Below are positions 45,881 to 55,435 of a stretch of DNA of 64,000 bases, piece by piece. The stretch comes from Ottelia alismoides (Eukaryota > Streptophyta > Magnoliopsida > Alismatales > Hydrocharitaceae), in the NCBI GenBank assembly GCA_037367405.1, contig JAZKJV010005547.1, positions 558,001 through 622,000 on the forward strand, read 5' to 3'. The notes under the pieces were generated by a model that saw nothing but the letters and a program-made list of their open reading frames with translations, was not told the DNA's origin and ran no database searches. The position numbers were made by a program, and so were the translations under genes. Position 1 is the stretch's first letter; each line of letters opens with the position of its first letter.

Positions 45881-48800
45881 TGATAACTCGGATTTTGCGA
45901 GGGTCAAAATAGTCCACACAAGGCGGAACTACAGTGTCGCTGAGCGACCGCTCACGAAACCCGAATTAATCAACAATTAACCCACAACAGATAAATCAAG
46001 CAATGAAAGTAAATGTGCGGAGTTAAAATTTATTATAACTCTACAACAAGATGTGTATAGTGCAAGTATGTGTAGAGGTCGAACACAGGGAGCAGACAGG
46101 TAGAACGGGGCACAAGTGCACAAAAATGTGTGTGTATGTGATCAAGTGTCTACTTATACTATTTTTTTTGTGGGTTTTTGAATTTTATATTTTTTATTTA
46201 ATTTTTAATTTTGTAATTTTGTATTTTGATTTTTAATTTACTGATTTTATATTTTCTTTTTATATTTTATATTTTTTTATATTTTTTTTCAATATTGGAA
46301 TGTAAAGACAATGTAATAAAAGGAAAACTAAAGTATTTATAGAAATAGATAAAAATACTCAAAAATAAGGAAATAAAGTCTTTTTTGTCTTTTTATACTT
46401 TTTTACTGTTTTTGTGATTTTTGGGTAATTTTTAGAATGTTTTTGGTATTTTTAATTATCAAAATAAGGAAAACAGTGAAGAAAATACAAGGCTGGAACT
46501 AAAATGGAGAAATGAAATAGCAAACAGTAACAAAAATTCTCCAAATTAATTTTCACTTAAAGATAATAAAACAAGGAAAATTCAGGAAAAGAAAACACTA
46601 TTTTTGGAGTTTTTATGAATTTTATAAATTTTTATGAAGGTTTTTAGAGTTTTGCAATTTTTAGGAGTTTGGTTTTGTACTTTTTAATGATTTTTGGTCT
46701 GAAATTAAAACACACTAAAAGGAACAAAATATATTTTTTTGGGATTTTTCTGGAGTGTTTTTATATTTTTTAGTGATTTTCTAGTGCAAACAGTGCTGAA
46801 AATGGCTATTTTTGATTTTTTATAAATATAAAAATGCAATAATTATGAAAAATAAAAATATGGTGATAAACGACTATACAACAGGAACTTAAGTTAATTT
46901 TTATGGATTTTTTAGGGTTTTCTAGATGCGTGCATAAAATACAATAAGGGCTCAACGATGCAAAGCCATATAGGGGCTTTTTCGCAATATTCAAAAAGTA
47001 CAGGGGCTGATGCGTAAATTGCCAACAAAAATGTGTACTAAAGAAAATAGTTCTGGACTAGTAGCAAATAAACAAAATGCGAAGGCTATTCGCGCAAAAA
47101 TCCCAGCCCCACGTGCAGAGGCACGCGCGCCTGGGAGGGGCGATTTCGCAATTAACAAAAACGCGTGGGGCACAGTTGCAAATGATACAAAACGTTATCA
47201 GCAGCAGATGAAAGCTTCAGGATGTTCTGAGCATTACACAAAAACGTGGGGGGTTTGGATGCAAAACCCCCCACTAATCCACGTGGCAGCCCGGATGGAA
47301 AGGAGTGAGACGAGATCAACGGCTGGGCCTCCCCCTTGCTGTGGACGGTTGCGATCAAAAGGGGAGGGGGGCGAAATCGACGGCTGTTGTAGCATGCCCC
47401 TCCCCCCTTCGTTCTTGTTCTTGTCCAGGCGCGCGCAGGTGGCGCGGGCGGCTGCTGCGCGCGGGCGGCGGCGCTCGCGTCTCCTCCGGCGACTCGAGGC
47501 TTCCTCAGATGATTCCGTGGAGGCTCTGGATACCTGCGAGGTAGAACGGGCTCGAGAGCATCGTCTCGGCCAGGGGATTAATGACGGCGGGTATGCGGAT
47601 TTTGGCGGAAATGAGCTCGCCGGAGCTTGCTCCGGCGAGGAGGTAGCGTGGTAATCGGGTGGTCGCGAAGCAAAACAAACTGGTGGAAGGTTCTGTGGCT
47701 GCAGTAATTAAATTACGTAAAGACAAGTAAAAAAAGGGGTCCTCAAGGGCGGAATAGCCCAAGGTGGGTACCTCGACGGCCACTCTTGGTCGGAGGTGAT
47801 GGAAGCACCTCAACGGCCGCTCAACCTCTCTTCCAGCGGGCTGGAGGACCTCCTGTCACGAGGTCCAGTCCGGAGCTCACGAAGAGGAGAGAAGAAACAG
47901 TCAAGAAGGGTTCAAGGTGCAAAGGAGGGAAATGGGTTCGGTTTTGAAACTTGGCCGAGGGGCGGACTTCGAGGAGGCGTCACGGGTGTTCCTTCGATCC
48001 AATCCCCGAGATGATGCATGGGCGAGCTAGGTGGATCAGAGGTCTACAAATTTCGTGAAGACCGCAACCCCATTTGGTGAAAGGAACGGCCTGGAAAAAT
48101 CCGCGAAAACCAAGAAAAACTCGGTTCTGACACCCAGCAGGATGGGGTCAGAGAGTTGACCGCGGGTCAACTTTCCAACCCCCCTGGTTGGTCCACGTGG
48201 ACCAACCAGGAAAAAGCCTGGAAAAACTTATTCTAAAATCATTTAAAAATAGTAAACGATTTTATTAATTTTTGATTATAAAATAAAAAGTTTTTATTAT
48301 TTTATAAATTATTTTATTATGATTTTTATTTATTTTTATGGAGTATATTTTTACAAGTTTGCATTTATACCCTTATAGGTATCTATATCTATGTATTTAA
48401 GTATTCTATTTTTATTTAGGTATTTTTAATTTATTTTATTTTGGTTTTTATTTTCTAAAATTATAAAATACTTTTATAGACACAAATATATTTTTATTTT
48501 ATTTTTCTGATTTATTTTGTATATTTAATAAAATACAAGTATGTTTTGTATTGATATAAGTATAGGTATGTATCTATGTATTGAATATATACAAGTATTT
48601 TTATTTTTGTTTTTATTTAGGTTTTTATTCTTCTTTTAATGTACATAATTATTATAAGTATTATTTACAACATTATAAAAATATAAAATTATAAAAATAA
48701 TAAATAATAATATGTACAAGTATACAATGAGGGTCCAAAAGTCAACTTTCAAACCGTAGCTCCGCCAACTGCGAAACCACCGCCATTAATTAGATTATTT

Positions 48801-49350
48801 TCTTCTATATACAATTAAAGGTGAGTACGCTGCATTTGGAGTTTTTATTTGTGAGATACGGGTCTGGGAAGTTGAGATTCTGGAATTTTATTCAGACCAT
48901 AACTTTTTATCTGTACATTATTTTTCTGTGAAATCAATTTTGTATTTTTCTTTATTAATTTATCTACAACTTTCATTTACAAAGTTTCTTTATTTGAAGT
49001 ATAAAAAGTGGAACCAAAAATAGGCCCCAAAATGAATAAAGAATGAATAAAGGTTGTAGGTATTTTATCTGTATTTTGGCCCTTATCTCCCCCTACTTTA
49101 TTCCTTGTCGACCTATTCATCAAGATGCCTAGGTCTCGGGGTTTCGGGTCATAAAATATTTACAATATTTTATTCTTTTTCTTTTCTTTTCTTTATTCTA
49201 TAATTTTGGCATTAAAAACCGTATTTTATACAATATTTACACACATATACATGAATGCTAAAATGCATGAATTAATGCTATTTACACGCATTTGCTAGGG
49301 TTTTTAAGGCCAAAATGATAGAATAAAGATGATGAAACATGGATTCATCA
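45881..49350 (-). repeat. Element C 3' LTR
   Basis: In element sense it starts TGATGAATCCATGTTTCATC and ends GCAAAATCCGAGTTATCA. AT-rich outer thirds flank a GC-rich middle (about 47090-48200). CTACAACTTTCAT at 48963-48975 is the CATGAAAGTTGTAG-type word of LTRs A and B. A plus-strand 214-codon frame at 47010-47654 is antisense to the element and is not taken as a gene. Confidence 0.93.
48183..48210. promoter_or_regulatory. 28-bp perfect palindrome with G-box core in LTR C (also 57736-57763)
   Basis: CCTGGTTGGTCCAC followed directly by its exact reverse complement, centred on CACGTG. It is preserved in both LTRs of C and, unchanged, in the diverged LTR of element D (63615-63642). Tandem TTGACC/GGTCAA words (GTTGACCGCGGGTCAACT) stand about 15 bp away. 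Likely a transcription-factor site or a DNA/RNA hairpin in U3; function inferred. Confidence 0.55.
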
Positions 49351-52050
49351 TCCCCCTATACTTGCCTTTGCTAGTCCCTAGCAAACACTTATGCAATAAG
49401 TGCAGAAAAAGAAAAATAAAGAAAAGAAAAAGAAGAAAGATGGACTAAATTTAATTGTCAAACTTGTCTTCACAAAATCAAAGTTTGGAGCTTAAGTCGG
49501 ACCTTTGGAATTTTAGTGCGGGCGGAACCTTATTGAGAACCGAATTTGAAATCCAACAGTCCCTGAGAATCCCAATACCTCTGCTCAAGTCTCCTCAATA
49601 GCCAGGTCAGAAATATCTCAATTCATACGCAAACCCTTACGACTATGAATCTGACTCGTACAGTGTAAGTGATGGTGGCTCTCCCCAACTAGAATGACAA
49701 AGAAACTGACTTCTCCAGTATGACAACCCAATGATTCCCCAATCCAATGACTCCATCCTCGAGGAGCGGGGTATTCCCTTCTAAGTTCAAGTGGCAACCA
49801 GCTCAAGAGGAGGGGGTGAAGAGAAGAATGGACGGTAGCCAGTGTAGCTACCTATCCTTGGATGCAAGACCAGTGTAGTCAAGTCATCCTGCTGCAGGCT
49901 CACATGATATGACTTTGGAACTCAAGCTTGCTTATTGACTTTACAACATATGTACATACTTTGCAGGATTTTTATTTTTGTACATGCCTGAACTTTCTTT
50001 TTTTTATCTCTCTCTCTTTTTTTTTTTGAAATACTATTCACAGCAGCATTTACATAAGGAGTTTTTCCTCTTGAGCCAGTAGACTATCCCTCTTTTGAAG
50101 CTTTATCGCAACCCACAGCCTCCTGTCTTTAGACTTCCTAATCACTGGACGGGTTGGGGTGCACTTCCCTCCCTAGAGGAGGACAAGTGTTTCCACTTGT
50201 GTGCGTCTCATACCGGCAAATCCAATCCCCTCACCACTCCAACTGAGTTGAGCCATGTGAAAGGTGCAAGTGTCCAAGTTTGATCATTATCAACAAGAAT
50301 CGTGCGTGTGCTCCGAAATACTCTACTTAGGCAGTCAAGAATCCATCGAACCAAGTCTCGTGATCCTCAAAGAATTAAGTCAACTAGACCTGAAGTACCT
50401 CAAACCCAGTTCCTATAAGGTTCCTGTTATTAGGTAGATTTTAAGGTCCAATCAAGCTCCAATCTTCGGATTTTACTTAGACTTGTTCAACTATCAAACT
50501 CAATCCGAAAAATGCTCATGCTATGCAATGCAATGCAGAAAATATTTTTGTGATGCAATTTTTCAAAGATTTTGAACTTTTTATGGATTTTGAAAAGATG
50601 GTGATGATGATGCATATGCAGATGCATTTTTTGTATTTTCAAAAAGATTTTTCAAATGTTTTTGGATTTTAAATTTTTCAAATGTTTTTGGGAATTTTTG
50701 AAAACAAAAAGATTTTGGCTAAAGACTAGGTGAAAATATGTACACGGGAGTGCTTCTTATATTTACAAGAAGTGGATTTTAAGAATTTACAGGGTAAGTG
50801 GTCAGTTTTATACATATATATATACAGTGGATTTTGGTGTGATGTATATATTCCTCAAACTTATTTGAAAACAAGCTTTTCACACAATTTTTGAAAACTA
50901 TAGTCCAAAATAATTTTTACAAACATTTTACACACATTTGAAAATCATTTTGCAAAGGCTTTCAAAACAGTATATATAGGTTTTTCAAATCATTTTTGCA
51001 ACCATTTTTCAAACCATTTGCAAATCATTTTTCAAACATTTTATTTCACACAAAGAAAAGAAATTTTACAATCCACACAATTTACACAGGTTGAAAACAT
51101 ATAACAAAATATTTTCAAAATAGTTTTCAATAAATGTTCACAAAGATTTTCAAACTATTTTTCAAACATTTTGCAAAAAAAACATTTTCACCTGATTTAT
51201 TAATCAGTAAATACAAAAAGAATTTGAGGAATAACCACATCTTTTTATTAAGAATTTTTAATGAATTTTAAAGAATTATTAGCCATATTATTAGGAAAAT
51301 ACGAAAGTACGAGTTATGGCTAAAGTATATACGTAGTATATACGACCCCCCTATACTTAGCTTGAGCTATGTCCTCATAGATCGGAGAGAAAAGAGAAGA
51401 CATAACTCGTACTAAGTATAGGCAAGTCTAAAGAATAAAGGAATAATAGATGAATAAATGAATGAGAAGTTGACCGTCCCCCCTATACTTAGGATCAAAT
51501 AATCCTAAGTATAGCAGACTGTACACAAAGCAGGGAGGGTCAAGGGTGGGAATGAACAGATCGTACTCAGATTGTCTCCCCCTATACTTAGGGTAAGATA
51601 TCCCTAAGTATAGACAAGAAGAGGAGACAATGGAGAGGATCGAAAAGGATAGAACAACTCGGGGTGCCAACCCCCCTATACTTAGGACAAAGTACGTCCT
51701 AAGTATGGAAAACTGTCTACAAGGGCGGCACCTTTTCGGTAGATAAAGAGGATAGAAAAGGAAAAGAAGAAAAGAAGAAAATAAGAAAAGAGATGAAGAT
51801 GGAAGAAGAGATCGTGAGGATGTACACATCACTCCCCCTATACTCAGGGTAAAAGAAGCCCTAAGTATAGGCAACAACAGGAGTGATGACACGGAACGAA
51901 GAAAGAGCACTCGGCTCGTCCACCCCCCTATACTTAGGACAGAGTACGTCCTAAGTAAGGCAGACTCGAGGAATGGGTAGACGAGCAATATGGTAGAGAG
52001 AACAGCGATGAACAAAGGAGAATGTACAACAGAGGTGGATATACAGATGG
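49351..52050 (-). other. Element C 3' internal region, non-coding
   Basis: Between the stop codon of the protein gene and the 3' LTR. It holds the PPT at 49351-49366, sequence shared with element D (49351-49870 matches 61931-62458 in reverse), a TTTTCAAA-rich low-complexity tract (about 50870-51190) and the PPT hairpin array (51483-51960). A minus-strand frame at 51428-52054 is low-complexity and follows the hairpin repeats, so I do not call it a gene. Confidence 0.6.
51483..51960. repeat. Array of five PPT-bearing hairpins in element C
   Basis: Five inverted repeats, spaced about 80-100 bp apart, each with a C run followed by TATACTTAGG and its complement: 51483-51514 (13-bp stem, CAAATA loop), 51582-51613 (12-bp stem), 51678-51706 (11-bp stem), 51838-51870 (one mismatch), and about 51931-51957. 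A half-site lies at 51346-51360. On the element strand each reads CCTAAGTATAGGGGG, the core of the true polypurine tract. Loop sequences and the DNA between differ, so the stems rather than the spacers are conserved. Confidence 0.8.
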
Positions 52051-54054
52051 TCAAGAAGGTTGAAAGCGAACCTTCTTGCGGGACCGCTGAGGAATGGATC
52101 TTGTGTGATGCAGGTCGACATCGGGGTCCATAGTGGACGAAAGCCGATCAGGGTCGACACAGTGAAGGTCCTCAGTGGAATCGAATCTGAAAGGGACGAA
52201 CTGGTCAATGGAAGTAGTACGGCTAGGTTCTCCCTTGGTGGTCCTCTGGTGTAGAGGCACAGACGTATGAGTGGAAGAAGTACGGCTCGGTCCGGCCTTG
52301 GGAGTCTCGCTGATATCAAAGTGGAATGGGACGAACTCATCATCATCGGAAGTAGTGTACTCAGAGTCGTCCTGCGAGGAGTCATCCAGGTCAAAACCAA
52401 AAGGCACGAACTCATCGGTGGAAGTAGTCGAACTCTGTTCGTCCTCTATAATCTCAACTGGATCATCTTTTTCATCAAAAGGTCCGAATCTCTGAAGAAA
52501 AGCAACAAAATCAAATTCGGCCTTAGTCTCATCAGTATCTACATGGGCAGGAACGGACTCATCAGTGGAAGTAGTCAGAGCATGTCCGTCCTGTATAGTC
52601 TCTATATCTGCCCTCCGCTCAATGGTGTCAATCGTGTAAATCCCGCGGATGTCATCAACACATCGCCAATCATAGGAAGCGGAAACACCAAGGTCTATGC
52701 TTTCCGAGCTTTCCTCCTTAGAGAGGAATTCTCGGGTCTCATCATCGGTCATGAAGAAGGTCTCTCTGATATCCTCATATAGATCATAGTCCTCGGGGTC
52801 AGCCAAGATAGGTGAAGTCACATCAGGTGCGGGTCTCTGGTCAGCAGTGGGTGCGGTGATCACTGCTTCGCCCTCGTCAGCAGGACGGAAGCGAATCTCT
52901 CCTGATCCGTAATCAATAACGACTCTCGCAGAGGCGAGGAATGGTCGTCCCAGGATGATTGGAGATGGCTCCCCTGTGGAGTTCTCCATGGGCAATACGA
53001 CAAAATCAACGTGATAGCTCATGCCCCGAATCGAGATGACGGCGTTTTCAAGGATACCCTTCGGCCTCTTTATTGATCCATCAGCAAACTGAACGATCAT
53101 CCTGGTCTTATTGAGAGGCCCTAGGTGAAGAGACTGTACCAACGAGAAGGGTATGATGCTAATCGAAGCACCGCCGTCTAGGAGAGTGCGATCACATGTG
53201 TGGTCAGAGATTGTGCAGCTAATGAAAGGTGTGGAAGTGTTCCTCTTCCGAGGAATGGGACGGTGTGTGATGGCGTGGGCAGTGGCCATGGTCAAAATAT
53301 GACGCTCAGATCTGCTCCTCCGCTTTCTCTTCTTGGGAGGAGGAGCAGATAAATCGGTCATGGCCTGCTGAAGTGGGGCACGGATAATCTCATGTATGGT
53401 GGCCACCACTTCGGGTTCAGTCAGCATTTTTTTGAATTTTTGGACCTCCTCCATACAAGGGAGGAAGTCGGAATCAGCATATACACGAGGTATGCCAAGA
53501 GCAGTCTGTACAGCGGCATCCTCGGGGTCAAAGGTGGGACCGGGTGTGAATGCATGTGTGGTCAAAAAGTCTGGCAAGTGGGCGCTCTCCTCACAGTCCG
53601 ACTCGATCGTGTGTCTCCCGAAATCTTTTTGTGTTTTTAAATTTTTCTCATTTTTTTGTGTTTTGGGCGATTGCAAGCTCTCATGGAAATCCTCGAATGA
53701 ACCCATATCATCAAATGGTGGAATATCATGGTCGCTCTTATTGGTATTAGTGAGGTGGTCAATCCTCTGTCTCATATGATCCATCATCTGGGTCAAGTGC
53801 TCAAGGGTGGACTCCATGAAAGGTGACTCCATCAGCTCAGTCTCGGGTGGATGTGAAGGTGGAGGCGGATAATACACAGGTGGGGATAGAGGTGGGTGTG
53901 GGTAGAAATCCGAGGTCTGATACTGTGGCTGAGGCGGATATGTACAAAAATCAAAAAAAGTGGGAGGATGATCCTCCTGATAAAAGGGAGGTACACCGGC
54001 TGGAGCGAGCGAGGGGTCCGCAAAGTCCGGATAAAAAATGCTCCAGGGGTCCAT
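52051..54054 (-). CDS. Element C protein with retropepsin-like domain (667 aa)
   Basis: An open frame of 667 codons with an ATG about 1.36 kb after the PBS, the only long sense frame of the element. Residues 1-75 are Pro/Tyr-rich. About 83-102 (LEHLTQMMDHMRQRIDHL) may form a helix. 241-252 (KKRKRRSRSERH) is a likely nuclear-localisation or RNA-binding patch. About 285-390 is an aspartic protease domain like those of Athila/Tat elements, with LLDGGASISIIPFSLV (active-site D293), VQFADGSIKRPKG, YHVDFVVLP and IILGRPFLASARVVIDYGSGEIRF. The active-site triplet is D-G-G rather than D-[ST]-G. About 490-640 is acidic, with five imperfect repeats containing STDEFVPFxFD. No zinc knuckle, gag domain, reverse transcriptase or integrase is visible. 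Possibly a capsid-like or accessory protein; function unknown. Confidence 0.8.
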   Translation of the reverse strand: MDPWSIFYPDFADPSLAPAGVPPFYQEDHPPTFFDFCTYPPQPQYQTSDFYPHPPLSPPVYYPPPPSHPPETELMESPFMESTLEHLTQMMDHMRQRIDHLTNTNKSDHDIPPFDDMGSFEDFHESLQSPKTQKNEKNLKTQKDFGRHTIESDCEESAHLPDFLTTHAFTPGPTFDPEDAAVQTALGIPRVYADSDFLPCMEEVQKFKKMLTEPEVVATIHEIIRAPLQQAMTDLSAPPPKKRKRRSRSERHILTMATAHAITHRPIPRKRNTSTPFISCTISDHTCDRTLLDGGASISIIPFSLVQSLHLGPLNKTRMIVQFADGSIKRPKGILENAVISIRGMSYHVDFVVLPMENSTGEPSPIILGRPFLASARVVIDYGSGEIRFRPADEGEAVITAPTADQRPAPDVTSPILADPEDYDLYEDIRETFFMTDDETREFLSKEESSESIDLGVSASYDWRCVDDIRGIYTIDTIERRADIETIQDGHALTTSTDESVPAHVDTDETKAEFDFVAFLQRFGPFDEKDDPVEIIEDEQSSTTSTDEFVPFGFDLDDSSQDDSEYTTSDDDEFVPFHFDISETPKAGPSRTSSTHTSVPLHQRTTKGEPSRTTSIDQFVPFRFDSTEDLHCVDPDRLSSTMDPDVDLHHTRSIPQRSRKKVRFQPS

Positions 54055-55435
54055 CTCGAAAACAAAAGGAAGTGATTCGGGGGAGCACGAAGGTCAAGTC
54101 AAAAGAGTGCGGGAAAAGGCGCAAATGCGCAGAGATGATCTAGGACACACAAAAACAATCACAAGCAAAAATGAAAAACAAGTCAAACCCTCAATTCATC
54201 TACTCAACTCGGTAGAGACCGCAAAGAGCGGTCTTTTTATCTTGTCTGTTTTAGAGTTAGGTGAGAAGTCAAAATATTTGCACAAACACTTAGGAGGCTG
54301 AATATGGGATTTGGGCACTAATCCTTAGTGTGTGCGCGAGCAAGTAGAAGCGAAGACAATGAGGGGATTACTCGCCCCAATACAAGATGTTTCTTTTTGA
54401 TCGGTTTTAGGGTCGAGTAAAATTAGCAGTCCCAATTTTATTGATTATCACTTTTTTTTGGATTTTTAGTAAAAATGCACGATCCTATCGGGGAGTCAAT
54501 TCCTTTAAGATCCTAGGTTGGCAAAATCAGAGGTAGAGTCGGAAAAGCAATGCAAGCGGTAAATAATGATGGATGCTAAAGCGTAAATGCTCACCTTGCC
54601 TCCAGCACTCTACATGCAAGGATGCTCAGCAGAATTGAAACCTATCTATATGCAAATGCAAAGCCGATGAAATCGCCCTAAGTTCAAAAATTGCTATTAG
54701 CGGGAAGAACCACAAGTTGACCGTCAATCCTCAACCCAAGAGTCCGGTCTAGGCTCACCCCTCCTCTGCTCAACAAATTGAGGGTAGGAGAAAGCGCTTT
54801 GCGGGGAGAGCTCGCGGCACGACGGGTTGAAGGTGAGGATCAACTATTTAAAATTTGACTAAGTCCAAACGAGACTATAGGTGCATGCAAAATATTAGGT
54901 GTTTGGCCTTAGTCTATCGCAAACAATCCTAGAACTGGGGGCTCAATCACACAAAAGAAATAAAATCGAAAAACAAAACAAAATAAAATAAAAAAAATGC
55001 AATGAAAAGCCGACAAAAACCGCGAGAGCCCCCAAGTGAACAATCACTTGGAAATTAGGCTCGAATGTCCAAATGTTCGGGTGTACCTGTATTATTACAA
55101 ATTAAGAGTCTCTCTCTCACTACGAATTACAAAATAAATGCAATGCAAGAAAATAAATGCTAAGAAGTTGTCTTGCAAAATCCTCCCAGTCCTTCTTTGT
55201 GCAAAGCTAAAGCCGCTTCACGTGGGTGCCAAGGTGCTCCAAGAGGGGCTCCTCCCTCGATCCGCGTACCTCGCACGGAATCCAAACAAGGAGAGTGGTT
55301 AGACAATTCAAAAGATATATCCAAAAATAAGGAAGATCAAATGGCGAAAAAGAAAAGCCGCGAAAATAGACAATGAATCACAAACACAAACAAGACCCGA
55401 ACTACGCGCTGTTGCTCCCCGGCAACGGCGCCATT
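54055..55435 (-). other. Element C leader and tRNA-Asp-type primer site
   Basis: The PBS at 55416-55433 (minus) is TGGCGCCGTTGCCGGGGA, a perfect complement of the plant tRNA-Asp 3' end, two bases from the LTR. The 1.36-kb leader has no coding frame of note and shares short blocks with element A's leader, as expected for packaging/leader sequence. Confidence 0.75.

Noticed and set aside
47010..47654. 214-codon frame repeated at 56563-57207
   Set aside because: Its conservation only reflects the young LTR pair of element C, and it is antisense to the element.
51483..51960. CRISPR-like regularly spaced repeats
   Set aside because: The repeats are inverted hairpins with unequal spacing inside a plant retrotransposon; no CRISPR array is expected or seen.
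51428..52054. 208-codon minus frame downstream of the element C protein
   Set aside because: Low-complexity Ser/Leu-rich translation passing through the hairpin repeats, with the stems read in different frames; better explained as non-coding.
55416..55433. tRNA-like 3' end sequence
   Set aside because: TCCCCGGCAACGGCGCCA looks like a tRNA-Asp end, but it adjoins the LTR and lacks the rest of a tRNA; it is the primer binding site.
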